Below, piece after piece: positions 1 through 7,758 of a DNA stretch of 64,000 bases. Source of the stretch: Bacillus pseudomycoides DSM 12442 (GTDB lineage: Bacteria; Bacillota; Bacilli; Bacillales; Bacillaceae_G); contig NZ_CM000745.1 in NCBI RefSeq assembly GCF_000161455.1, forward strand, positions 867,797-931,796, in the 5' to 3' direction. Both the position numbers and the translations under genes were made by a program. Each line of letters starts with the position of its first letter. Positions within the stretch are counted from its first letter, which is position 1. The notes below the pieces were generated by a model. That model worked only from the letters and a program-made list of their open reading frames with translations, did not search any database and had not been told where the DNA came from.

Positions 1-135
1 TGTTATGTTAATAAGGATGTATTTTTCTCAGTGTTTTCTTATAATTTTAATATATTAATGAAGGGGTTTGACGCGATAACAGCAAATATAAAAGATGTAT
101 TTGTAAGTATCTTAAAAAGCAAAAGGATGGAGTGA
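1..135 (+). CDS. C-terminal end of an unidentified gene (cut by window start)
   Basis: The frame is open from base 1 to a TGA at 133-135 and gives 44 residues ending KSKRME. The stop lies 3 nt before the next ATG at 139, so the two genes are probably one transcript. An internal ATG at 58 has no good ribosome binding site, so I read this as the tail of a longer gene rather than a small gene. I do not recognise the family. Confidence 0.5.
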   Translation, partial: CYVNKDVFFSVFSYNFNILMKGFDAITANIKDVFVSILKSKRME

Positions 136-138
136 AAA

Positions 139-618
139 ATGGAGAAAATTGGTTTGTTTTTCAAAATTCCTATGGAAAAAGGCAACTTGCGAATAGAGAG
201 CATATTAGAATTATTCATCAAAATAGAGAATTATAATTGGCACATTCCTGTAAACGATTGTTTAGTATTCACTAATAATAAATACGGTGATAACAACTTT
301 TTAGATAACAAAGAGTTTGAAACTGGAAGTAAGTTAAAAGAAGCGTTAACGACAACAGATTTTTATCCAATATTTTTAAACCTTAGAGCGTACTTACACG
401 AAATACCAACATTCGAAATAAGTAATACTTCAGTGAATACTATCCCTGAATTTTTAAATAGTAAATGTAGTTTAATGTTTGTAATTATAGATTGTTATGA
501 GATAGCAGTTTTCGTAAATAATATAGAGGATTTTCCAAATATACAACAAGAAATTTTGTCACAAGGATATGAGGATTTTCGATTTATAGATAAATCTGCA
601 AACTGGCATTTCTCCTGA
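139..618 (+). CDS. DUF2691-like hypothetical protein
   Basis: This 159-residue soluble protein has no signal peptide or membrane segment. It opens with a short beta-type stretch (KIGLFFKIP) and has the general look of the DUF2691 proteins common in the B. cereus group, a family with no known function. The ATG follows AAAAGGATGGAG closely, and the preceding reading frame stops 3 nt upstream, so it is probably translationally coupled to that gene. No terminator is obvious directly after the stop. The family assignment is from memory of the general pattern and could be wrong; that the gene is real is fairly safe. Confidence 0.6.
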   Translation: MEKIGLFFKIPMEKGNLRIESILELFIKIENYNWHIPVNDCLVFTNNKYGDNNFLDNKEFETGSKLKEALTTTDFYPIFLNLRAYLHEIPTFEISNTSVNTIPEFLNSKCSLMFVIIDCYEIAVFVNNIEDFPNIQQEILSQGYEDFRFIDKSANWHFS

Positions 619-775
619 CTAACGCATGTGTTACCATATTTAAAGATAAATAATAAGATTGTTTTTTGTTCAGATATTCTATTAAATCTTTATTTACAGT
701 ATTTCAAATGTATACTTTTGTTCTGTATTTTGATGATATCAGGGGAATTGGGATAAAGTTAATGATTAGGGAATT

Positions 776-809
776 TGAATATAAACTAATAATAAAAAGT
801 TTACATTCA
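776..809. repeat. 34-nt palindrome, copy 1
   Basis: An imperfect inverted repeat of 34 nt with arms TGAATATAAAC and GTTTACATTCA around an AT-rich centre. Copies of identical length occur at 1692-1725 and 2992-3025. This is the most diverged of the three. It lies between the DUF2691-like gene and the GNAT pseudogene. Confidence 0.6.
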
Positions 810-882
810 TTTTTGCTTGAAAATATTTTTTTGAAGGTATGAGATATATTTTAACTAAAAAACTGAAAATTAAAATATTAAA

Positions 883-1641
883 ATGTATAATAGAGAACAG
901 AAGATATTGAAGAAATAAATAGAGAAATCATGGGGTTCTATATTTTGTAATGAAAGTAACCCATATTATTATGATGCAAATCATGCACATGTAAGTGTAG
1001 TAAGTTTAAATCCACAAACGATAGTAGATGAAGTAGTCCATTTCTATAAGACTAAAAATATAGTACCTAGATTTTATATATACAACTTAGATATGCAAGA
1101 AAAACTGATTTCTGAATTACAAATAAAGAATTTTGGGTTTGAAGAATTAATAAGTCCAGTCCAATTATGGAATAAGAAATTAACTAAAAAAGATAAAAAT
1201 GAAAAAGTTACTATTGAAAAGGTATCTGAATTAAATTTTGAAGAAGCTTTAGATATTGAATGTAATATAAAAGAGTTAGGAGGCGAAGTTAGAAAAAAAG
1301 CTTTTCAAGATGAATTCCAACATCCAGCATTCACTCACTATCTACTTAGATACAATGGAGTAGCATGTTCCATCGCTTGTATTTTTGAACATGAAAAATA
1401 GGCCCGAATGGAAAGTGTAGCTACAATTGAAAAGTTTAGAGGTAAAGGGTTAATAGGTGAACTTATTCACTTTATTCAAAGTGAAGTAATGAATAGAGGA
1501 CTAGATAATCTTTGGGTGATCCCAATTAACGAAACAGTAGAAAAAGTGTATGAAAAGTATGGATTTGAAACAGTAGAAAAAATTAAAACGGGACATGCGT
1601 TTTTAGAAGGAAAAAGCATTAAAGAAATTCACGAGGGATAG
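883..1641 (+). pseudogene. GNAT N-acetyltransferase with two in-frame stop codons
   Basis: A single frame from the ATG at 883 to the TAG ending at 1641 (252 coding positions) is broken only by TAA at 916-918 and TAG at 1399-1401. There is no frameshift. Between and after the stops the translation reads as one acetyltransferase. The C-terminal half has the acetyl-CoA loop context SVATIEKFRGKGLIGELI, and the end resembles GNAT motif B (VYEKYGFETVEK). Either stop could have come from a glutamine or similar codon by one substitution. The longest unbroken pieces are 1093-1401 and 1408-1641. The gene is very probably dead, although sequencing error at two sites cannot be excluded from the sequence alone. 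Confidence 0.8.
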
Positions 1642-1691
1642 AAAAAATTAACTTATTTTGCTGAAGATAATTATTTAGTTAACCAGTGTAT

Positions 1692-1725
1692 TGAAAGTAG
1701 ACTAATATACTAAAGTTTACTTTCA
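1692..1725. repeat. 34-nt palindrome, copy 2
   Basis: Arms are TGAAAGTAGAC and GTTTACTTTCA, giving the same 34-nt length as the copies at 776 and 2992. It follows the GNAT pseudogene. Confidence 0.7.
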
Positions 1726-1797
1726 AAACTAAAAAAGAGTCCTATTAATTTTAAGTAGTTCAGATAACATGGAGAAGCCGTATAAATGACAGGCTAA

Positions 1798-1838
1798 ATC
1801 GAGTGTAAAATCACAAAGGTTTTATACTCGATTTTTTT
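1798..1838 (+). terminator. rho-independent terminator
   Basis: A 13-bp stem (ATCGAGTGTAAAA paired with TTTTATACTCGAT) is followed by a T tract. It would end transcription from the GNAT pseudogene. The surrounding 1642-2112 holds only this, the palindrome at 1692 and the leader of the next gene. Confidence 0.8.
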
Positions 1839-2112
1839 GTTGATATGTAAAAGTTTATCCGGTTTTCACTGTTGAATTAACAAGTGCAATAGCACATCAA
1901 TTATCAGGATGACCATAACCATTGTCATTTCGTTATTTTTGATGCGATTAAAGTTGCTATTTGAGGTGTTAAAAAAAAGGAATAGGAACTTTATGTTAAA
2001 ATATAAAGCCAAGCAAAGTGGTTCTTGTTCCGTTAACGAGCAGGATTGTTGAACAATCGGCATTTGTTTTAAGAGTGTCTAGTTTTCTAATAATGGAGGA
2101 GGGAATTATCAG

Positions 2113-2904
2113 ATGTCAAACTACGAAAACGAAGAAATGCTAACGGGAGGGAATGTTTCAAACGTATATCGTTCGGAAGGTACTGTTCGACGAGAATTAA
2201 AGCCAGACAGTACCAAAATTCATAAGCTATTAAATCATTTGGAAAACAAAGGTTTTAGTTATGCACCAAAGTTTTTAGGTATTGATGAAAAAGATAGAGA
2301 GATATTATCATTTATTGAAGGAGAAGCTGGTAATTATCCTTTAAAAGAATACATGTGGTCTAATGATGTTTTAAAAGAAATAGCGAAGATGCTCCGTCTT
2401 TACCATGATGCTGTGAGTGACTTTCCGTTATCAGATGATTGGAAACCAATGGATAATACTCCAAATAAAATAGAGGTTGTATGCCACAATGATTTTGCAA
2501 TATACAACATTATTTTTAATCACGAAAAACCAGTAGGTATTATTGATTTTGATGTTGTTGGTCCTGGTCCAAGACTTTGGGACATAGCCTATACTCTTTA
2601 TACTTGTGTCCCCTTAAGTAGAGTTTATCATACTGAAACAGGTGAGGCAGTTTATTATAATTTATTACAGCATGCCGACCGTATAAAACAAAGAGTTAAG
2701 TTGTTTTTTGAATCCTACGGTGAGGGTATGGAAGAAGATTATTTGGAGATGGTATTGCTACGATTAGAAGGGTTATGTAAATACATGAAAAGAAAAGCCA
2801 AAGAAGGCGATATAAATTTTCAAAAAATGATAGATGAAGGACATCTTGAACATTATCAAAACGATATTAAATTCATTCGTGAACATGGAAAAGAGTGGAT
2901 TTAA
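2113..2904 (+). CDS. aminoglycoside phosphotransferase-like kinase (APH family)
   Basis: This 263-residue protein has the APH/choline-kinase fold signature. The catalytic loop HNDFAIYNIIFN (about residues 125-136) supplies the catalytic Asp. IDFDVVGPGPRLWDIA (about 143-158) supplies the metal-binding Asp. Members transfer a phosphate from ATP or GTP to small molecules, including antibiotics, but the substrate cannot be told from sequence. The N-terminal lobe is short, as in this subfamily. The start has a strong ribosome binding site (GGAGGAGGG). The gene stands alone, with a terminator on each side. It could be a resistance determinant, but many B. cereus paralogues have no known resistance role. 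Confidence 0.8.
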   Translation: MSNYENEEMLTGGNVSNVYRSEGTVRRELKPDSTKIHKLLNHLENKGFSYAPKFLGIDEKDREILSFIEGEAGNYPLKEYMWSNDVLKEIAKMLRLYHDAVSDFPLSDDWKPMDNTPNKIEVVCHNDFAIYNIIFNHEKPVGIIDFDVVGPGPRLWDIAYTLYTCVPLSRVYHTETGEAVYYNLLQHADRIKQRVKLFFESYGEGMEEDYLEMVLLRLEGLCKYMKRKAKEGDINFQKMIDEGHLEHYQNDIKFIREHGKEWI

Positions 2905-2931
2905 TGAAATAAGTCTTATACAAAAGTAAGG

Positions 2932-2964
2932 CTCAGAGTCATATAGGGACTTTGAGTTTTTTTT
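2932..2964 (+). terminator. rho-independent terminator of the phosphotransferase gene
   Basis: A 9-bp stem with one G-U pair (CTCAGAGTC with GACTTTGAG) is followed by eight T residues, 28 nt after the stop codon. Confidence 0.8.
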
Positions 2965-2991
2965 GCGTGTTATTTACTATGCAAATTAAAA

Positions 2992-3025
2992 TGAAAGTAA
3001 ACTAATATTTAAAAGTTTACTTTCA
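2992..3025. repeat. 34-nt palindrome, copy 3
   Basis: Arms TGAAAGTAAAC and GTTTACTTTCA are perfect 11-bp complements around a 12-nt AT-rich centre. This is the best-preserved of three 34-nt copies. It sits between the convergent genes ending at 2904 and 3046. Confidence 0.75.
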
Positions 3026-3045
3026 TTTAGTGATCTTATTGAGTC

Positions 3046-3738
3046 CTATCTCAATAGAAACTCAATTAATAATTTACATGAATTTTTACATGCCAAGAGC
3101 TTAAATCTTTTTTGGTCTTCAATAGTTTTATTATCTGCTTGGTCGGATACAGACTTCACGCATAGGAATGGTATTTTATTAACATAAGAAACATATGAAA
3201 AAGATGCTATTTCTTGGTCAACAGCAATAGCATTATGGGTACTGCTTAAGGATAGTCTCAAAGCATCTTCTCTAATACGTTGGTCTCCCGATATAACCAT
3301 CCCATTGTTGATTTTATGTTCACTGGTATTGATAGCAAAATTAAGAAAATCACTAAATATAGAATTATTGCCATCAATAATGGATGTTCTACCAGTATAT
3401 AGGTCCCACACATCATCGCCTTTTCCAGCATTCGTAACATCATGTTGGAGCATTTGTCTTGCAATGACAATTTCTCCACCCTTGATGCTATCTGACAAAC
3501 TTCCACAAATTCCTGTCATATATATTTCATCAGGATGAAACTCTGATATAAGTAATTGTGTACAACTAGAACAGTTTGTTTTTCCAACACCACTTATAAC
3601 GGATATAATCTCTAAATTGTTAATATTATGATGATAGAATTCCCATGCGGCAATTTTACGAACTTTTCTACTCGGATATTCTTCGTGTAAATAATTTAGT
3701 TCAGGTTGCCAAGCTCCAATTATTCCTATCCTCTTCAT
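3046..3738 (-). CDS. 5'-methylthioadenosine/S-adenosylhomocysteine nucleosidase family protein
   Basis: This 230-residue protein matches the usual length of MTA/SAH nucleosidases and related nucleoside phosphorylases. Family landmarks in order: MKRIGIIGA at the N terminus, SGVGKTN (about 49-55), TGICGSL (about 75-81), VISGDQ (about 148-153) and VSDQAD near 197. The usual VEMEGAA substrate helix reads AVDQEIASFSY, so the ribose-binding Met-Glu pair is altered and the substrate may differ from MTA/SAH. The enzyme class cleaves the glycosidic bond in methionine salvage. It stands alone, convergent with the phosphotransferase gene. The ATG is preceded by GGAGAGG. Confidence 0.8.
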   Translation of the reverse strand: MKRIGIIGAWQPELNYLHEEYPSRKVRKIAAWEFYHHNINNLEIISVISGVGKTNCSSCTQLLISEFHPDEIYMTGICGSLSDSIKGGEIVIARQMLQHDVTNAGKGDDVWDLYTGRTSIIDGNNSIFSDFLNFAINTSEHKINNGMVISGDQRIREDALRLSLSSTHNAIAVDQEIASFSYVSYVNKIPFLCVKSVSDQADNKTIEDQKRFKLLACKNSCKLLIEFLLR

Positions 3739-3855
3739 TTTTATCCTCTCCTTTTCCGAATTATACCAAAAAGATCTTGTTTTAGGATATAATATAATCA
3801 GAATGTTAAGATGAATCGAAATATTGATATGTTAATACAAAAGGTAGGTAATTAT

Positions 3856-4293
3856 ATGATTCGTGAAGCTGAACCAAAAGACAGTAATGTAATTGAAAAT
3901 TTATATAAAAAATTAGCACCGCATAGTAAAAACATTAAGGTTTTACCAGAAAGAATTGAGCAGATAAGGAATGATTCTAATAATTTCTTATTTGTTTATG
4001 AGGAAGATTGTAAAGTTAAAGGAAGTATATTTATGACTTTTTGTCTTGATCCAGGATACCAATTTAGACCATATACTGTTCTAGAGTATGTGATTGTAAA
4101 TGAAGATTTTCGAGGTAATGGGATAGGTGAAAAGTTACTAAAGCATGTAGAGCAAATATCAATTGCAAGAGGATCCACAAGAATTATCTTATTAAGTAGT
4201 ACAACTAGAATAGAAGCACATAAATTCTTTGCTAAAAATGGTTATAATGGAACTATAAGTAAGGGCTTCAAGAAATATATATCAATTAATTAA
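3856..4293 (+). CDS. GNAT family N-acetyltransferase
   Basis: A GNAT-fold acetyltransferase of 145 residues. The acetyl-CoA pyrophosphate loop is EDFRGNGIGEKLL (motif A), followed by AHKFFAKNGYNG (motif B). I chose the ATG at 3856 because AAGGTAGG lies just upstream and the domain starts at MIREAEPKDS. An in-frame ATG at 3811 would add 15 residues with a weaker start signal. It is a single-gene unit ending in a terminator at 4308. The substrate is unknown; the family acetylates amines on small molecules or proteins. Confidence 0.85.
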   Translation: MIREAEPKDSNVIENLYKKLAPHSKNIKVLPERIEQIRNDSNNFLFVYEEDCKVKGSIFMTFCLDPGYQFRPYTVLEYVIVNEDFRGNGIGEKLLKHVEQISIARGSTRIILLSSTTRIEAHKFFAKNGYNGTISKGFKKYISIN

Positions 4294-4307
4294 GTTTGAT
4301 ATATAAG

Positions 4308-4338
4308 AACCACTCTTAGCTATAGTAGTGGTTTTCTT
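4308..4338 (+). terminator. rho-independent terminator of the GNAT gene
   Basis: A 7-bp stem (AACCACT with AGTGGTT) is followed by TTCTT, 14 nt after the stop codon. Confidence 0.7.
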
Positions 4339-4372
4339 AATTGCTTTTAAATTAATTAACACATTAAAGAAA

Positions 4373-4478
4373 GTCATCGTGAACAACTTAAAATAAGCAT
4401 TTTGTGTCAACGATGCATAAAATTGTCGTTATGGGGATAAATCAAAACTTTAGGTTGATGGCGATGGGACGGGACCCC
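4373..4478. repeat. degenerate bcr1-like / IS231-end-like repeat
   Basis: The right part (4447-4478) reads TTGATGGCGATGGGACGGG followed by ACCCC, the same kind of end seen at 13137-13165 and 59411-59443. The interior TAAAATTGTCGTTATGGGGA parallels the interior of the 59291-59443 element. The left end is eroded. The rest of the 4294-4698 gap holds an unassigned stem-loop (about 4528-4567, no T tract) and the terminator at 4639. Confidence 0.55.
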
Positions 4479-4638
4479 TTATATAACAAAGCGTCGAGAT
4501 CAAAGCATTAAGTAGCTTTAGACAAAGAACAAGCCAATTTCCTTAATGTATAGAAAATTGGCTTGTTGATTAGTTACTCGTTAAAAATGCTTGTAAAGCT
4601 TCTAGAGGCTATCATATCAAAAAAAGAAAATTTTACGT

Positions 4639-4680
4639 TAAACAAAAACATTGTTTACCAAAAAAAAATGTTTTTGTTTA
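4639..4680 (-). terminator. terminator of the 4699 gene
   Basis: A 14-bp perfect stem (TAAACAAAAACATT with AATGTTTTTGTTTA), 18 nt beyond the stop codon of the minus-strand gene and rich in A/T, so it can act on either strand. Confidence 0.7.
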
Positions 4681-4698
4681 ATTTCTTAATGAATTCAT

Positions 4699-5499
4699 TC
4701 ACCTGGGACTTTCTTTTTTATTTTTATGTTGTGTAACGACGGCGAGTTTATGTTTCTTTATCTCAGCAAGCTCATCAGAGGTATAACTAAAAATTCCAGA
4801 TGCTTTTACTGGATTCGAAGTTATCGTTGCGAGTTTTCGCTTCTCTCCCGGTAGTGCATGAAAAAGTTTATTTAGGTCAAAAGAAGCACTACCTGGTTTT
4901 ATATTTGGAAATTCCTGTTTAATATATTTTAGAGCTAAAGGACCATTCATTTGACCATTATTGTCACTTTTTAAGTAATATGTTTGCCAATTCGTCAGCG
5001 CAATACCAGTATTCCCTGCATCTAATTGTTTTTGTGTAATATAATACGTATCATGTTCATATAGATTTGAGGCATCGGGATTTAAGTCCACTATTATACC
5101 AGCTTGCTTAATCAGAAGTTGTTGACCATGTTTTATCGTTTTATATTCAACTTTCCCATCTTCATAGAAAACTTTAATTTTTTTAGAAAAGTTTTGGTTC
5201 TTATAATAATCATACACACTAATACCAAATTCTCCTTTGTTAAAAGTAGGAGCTTTGTAAGCACGGTTTTCATTGTTAGCTGTATAATCATATTTAGCAC
5301 TTTGTTCTGATAAAAGAATAACAAAAGGCTCTTTTAGAAACGTATCATAGGTATCTCCAAATGTGGTAAGAGACGTTTCTCTTGTATTAACGTCTGCTTT
5401 CGCTTTATGTTTTGTAATTGGGTTGAAACTGAATAAGATTCCCATCGCTATTCCTACAGGGGAAATTTTTTTTATACTTCTCTTTATCTTTTCTTTCAT
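4699..5499 (-). CDS. secreted protein sharing a core domain with the 7759 protein
   Basis: This 266-residue protein has a Sec signal region: basic KEKIKRSIKK, hydrophobic GIAMGILFSF, then a likely cleavage site near HKAKADV. From about residue 75 to 170 it is clearly related to the 742-residue protein at 7759. Shared blocks include YKAPTFNKGEFGISVYD / YRAPNFKSGEFNISMHH, IVDLNPDA, and YITQKQLDAGNTGIAL / YITQAQLDEGKTGVAL. It lacks the repeat region of the larger protein, so it is the core domain alone. I do not recognise the core as a named family; a toxin, binding or adhesion role is possible but unsupported. It is monocistronic, with a terminator at 4639. Confidence 0.7.
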   Translation of the reverse strand: MKEKIKRSIKKISPVGIAMGILFSFNPITKHKAKADVNTRETSLTTFGDTYDTFLKEPFVILLSEQSAKYDYTANNENRAYKAPTFNKGEFGISVYDYYKNQNFSKKIKVFYEDGKVEYKTIKHGQQLLIKQAGIIVDLNPDASNLYEHDTYYITQKQLDAGNTGIALTNWQTYYLKSDNNGQMNGPLALKYIKQEFPNIKPGSASFDLNKLFHALPGEKRKLATITSNPVKASGIFSYTSDELAEIKKHKLAVVTQHKNKKESPR

Positions 5500-5715
5500 G
5501 ACTTTGTTCCTTACTTTCTAAATATACTGTTACCAACATGTTTAAATTAATATCGGTAAGTTTATCTTAATTTAAACCCCTTTCAAATTTCTTTCGTAAT
5601 TGTTACAAAAGTCTTTCTTTGACTTTCCTTGTTTTCGTAAGAATTGTTGCTATCTTGACCATACTGATAAAAGGTTGACTTTCAACTAGTACATTGGAGT
5701 TAAAGGAGGGTTAAC

Positions 5716-6192
5716 ATGAAAGATGAATTAAGTATAAATATCTATTTAGATGAAACTGATACTCCGTTTTCAAGATATTATAGCTCAGATGATGTTCACC
5801 TAAGCTCTGACCTTGAAGATTTTCTTTTGTCAAAGCTACGCAGTGGCAAAAGAAAAGAAGTTGAAATATTTTTTTTAGGTCAGAATGATTTTGACGAAAA
5901 GTTACTGAAGACTGCCACATGTAACACTTTTTCTAACATCTTGAACGAAGAGGAATATACATATGCTAGAAATGTCAATAAGGCTATTGTTTTGTTTGTG
6001 GTTGGTATTATTGTTGGGTTGATATACTTGAAGCTTTCAAGCAATCATGCCTATATTGCAGGAGTTTTAAGCATAGTGTGTTGGGTTTTTGTTTGGTCAG
6101 GTACAGAGATTTATTTTTTTGAAAATCAGCAAATCAAACAAAATATTAGAAAATGTAAGAATGTTCTAAATTCCAACATACACAAAAAATAG
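5716..6192 (+). CDS. hypothetical two-TM membrane protein
   Basis: A 158-residue protein with a soluble, acidic N-terminal half (about 1-85) and two membrane helices (about 88-105 and 110-128), then a short basic cytoplasmic tail. The start is firm: AAAGGAGGG lies 7 nt before the ATG. I do not recognise the family. It lies between two genes for related secreted proteins (4699 and 7759), but nothing in the sequence ties it to them functionally. A terminator follows at 6303. Confidence 0.65.
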   Translation: MKDELSINIYLDETDTPFSRYYSSDDVHLSSDLEDFLLSKLRSGKRKEVEIFFLGQNDFDEKLLKTATCNTFSNILNEEEYTYARNVNKAIVLFVVGIIVGLIYLKLSSNHAYIAGVLSIVCWVFVWSGTEIYFFENQQIKQNIRKCKNVLNSNIHKK

Positions 6193-6302
6193 AATGCTAG
6201 TAAATATTTACATTCGCGAAGCTGATTTTCGGATTCTATCTTGTACTTGGAAGTCGTGATGAAGATTAATATCGCCATACGAAGAAAGCGTTCATAAATA
6301 CC

Positions 6303-6337
6303 TAAGACCTGGATTTAATCTGAGGTCTTATTTTTAT
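6303..6337 (+). terminator. rho-independent terminator
   Basis: An 8-bp stem (TAAGACCT with AGGTCTTA) is followed by TTTTT. It probably serves the 5716 gene. Between here and 6530 I see no gene. Confidence 0.7.
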
Positions 6338-6529
6338 CGCAAAAAAACAACAATCTATACAAAAAGAGCCGTGACTTTAAAGAAGTTTAACCAATATGAA
6401 TGAAAAACAAGCGAATTTCAGTCTCTAATTTATGTTAACAATAATGTGTCTACTTCTTCTATATTTAACCGATGAATTTTGAAAAGGTTTTTAACGGTAT
6501 GCTATGAAACGATATCAATTTGATTTTAG

Positions 6530-6661
6530 TTAAGAAGCAAATATGGAGAGTTAGGAGAAATTGGTGTGAGAGATCGCTCAGATGGAAAACAGGGAAGTGA
6601 ATTTTGGTTTACTCTTCCCATCACATCAGAAAAAAATAAGACTGCTGAAAGACTTTTGTAA
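6530..6661 (+). pseudogene. C-terminal remnant of a sensor histidine kinase
   Basis: One frame reads GELGEIGVRDRSDGKQGSEF then WFTLPI and ends at TAA 6659-6661. GSEFWFTLPI is the characteristic last beta strand of the HATPase_c domain in large sensor kinases. The frame is closed by a stop just upstream and no kinase boxes remain, so only the tail survives. A different frame through the same DNA could extend the next gene upstream, but that extension is this kinase tail misread. Confidence 0.6.
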
Positions 6662-6737
6662 TATTTATATTATAGAAATGAAAGACTTTCTTGTTACTAT
6701 ACCATTAAACAGTATACTACAGGAGGACTTTTACTTT

Positions 6738-7235
6738 ATGAAAAGAAAATATGTATTGCTTATAGGAGGTTCCATAATTGTTGGGGGAATTTTATGGTCA
6801 TTGTTCCGCCCCGAGAAATTATTTATTGATAAGCAAGTGAATGAAGCATTGCCACAAACAGAAATACAATCAAACAAAACAAAACAACAAGAAGAACGAG
6901 TAATAAGTACAGGTCAGTTTCAAAACGGTGTTCATGAAACAACTGGAACGGCAACGATCCATCAATTAGGGGATGGAAAACGTGTTTTACGACTTTCAAA
7001 TTTTTCAACTTCTAATGGACCAGATGTTCGAGTTGTATTAGTTCCTACGAATCGTTTGAAAAATAACGAAGATGTTAAAAACCATCAGTATATTGAATTA
7101 GGAAAGTTAAAGGGAAACAAAGGAGACCAAAACTATGAAATTCCTGAAGGGATAGATGTAAGCACATACGGTTCGGTTTCTATATGGTGTAAGAGATTTA
7201 ATGAAAACTTTGGTGCGGCTTATTTTGAAAAGTAA
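6738..7235 (+). CDS. DM13 domain lipid- or membrane-anchored protein
   Basis: A 165-residue protein with one N-terminal membrane anchor (YVLLIGGSIIVGGILWSLF) followed by a linker and a DM13 domain from about residue 55. Its signature stretches are FQNGVHETTGTATIHQLGDG, RLSNFSTSNGPDVRVVLVP and YGSVSIWCKRFNENFGAAYF. DM13 is a small extracellular domain proposed to take part in redox chemistry, with a conserved cysteine (here in IWCKRF). The start at 6738 follows ACAGGAGGA; a longer in-frame version from 6582 has no such signal and overlaps the kinase remnant. An IS231-type end begins 26 nt after the stop. Confidence 0.8.
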   Translation: MKRKYVLLIGGSIIVGGILWSLFRPEKLFIDKQVNEALPQTEIQSNKTKQQEERVISTGQFQNGVHETTGTATIHQLGDGKRVLRLSNFSTSNGPDVRVVLVPTNRLKNNEDVKNHQYIELGKLKGNKGDQNYEIPEGIDVSTYGSVSIWCKRFNENFGAAYFEK

Positions 7236-7260
7236 GAAAGAACATACAAATGAGGCTTGT

Positions 7261-7540
7261 GTACATGCCCCATGCCCATTAACTTAAGAACGAAAACAAA
7301 ATAAATTTTCGTTCAAATGAACTAAAAAACTCTTAAGATACTTTTTGTCCTTAAAAATGATGCAGCTTTCTTTTGTCTTCTCACTCCATCATACGCATAG
7401 ACAACACCCATAATATCAAAGACTGTTTTCTTCTCATATCGATGAGATTTCCGACCATTTTTCTGTACTAGGTGGAATAGGGGGATTAGAATCTTTGCTA
7501 TTTCTTGGGTGTTTTTCTGTATAGCGGCCAAGCTGAAAAA
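7261..7540 (-). mobile_element. IS231-family remnant: end plus transposase C terminus
   Basis: At 7261-7290 there is an IS231-type terminal repeat (ATGCCCATTAACTTAAGAAC). Immediately inside it, on the minus strand, is the transposase C terminus, readable as NTQEIAKILIPLFHLVQKNG and KSHRYEKKTVFDIMGVVYAY. The first part of the surrounding minus-strand frame (above about 7530) does not belong to the transposase. The other end and the catalytic DDE part are missing, so the element is dead. The same transposase region occurs on the plus strand at 30200-30490. Confidence 0.75.
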
Positions 7541-7545
7541 TACAG

Positions 7546-7580
7546 AATATCTTATAAAATTCGGAATTTTATAAGATATT
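7546..7580. repeat. perfect 16-bp inverted repeat
   Basis: Arms AATATCTTATAAAATT and AATTTTATAAGATATT are perfect complements separated by only CGG. It is about 180 bp upstream of the 7759 gene and at the edge of the IS231 remnant. It lacks a T tract. It could be an operator, the 3' hairpin of lost DNA, or a cruciform-type target. Confidence 0.65.
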
Positions 7581-7758
7581 AACGAAAGAGTTTTGTAACA
7601 TTTCCGCAAGAAAAATGAAAGGTATTTAAACTAAGATGAACTTATAAATATTGATTTTATATTTTTAAATCAACATACGACAGTCTTTATATATTTATTT
7701 TTTACAGTGTTACATGTAAGCAATCTAGGCTAAATTTTACTAAGAGAGGACAATAAAA

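Noticed and set aside
1866..2063. Minus-strand 65-residue frame before the phosphotransferase gene
   Set aside because: No ribosome binding site, low-complexity composition and no family features.
6582..6737. N-terminal extension of the DM13 protein from the ATG at 6582
   Set aside because: The DNA encodes a histidine-kinase tail in another frame and there is no start signal; the ATG at 6738 has a strong ribosome binding site and a clean membrane anchor.
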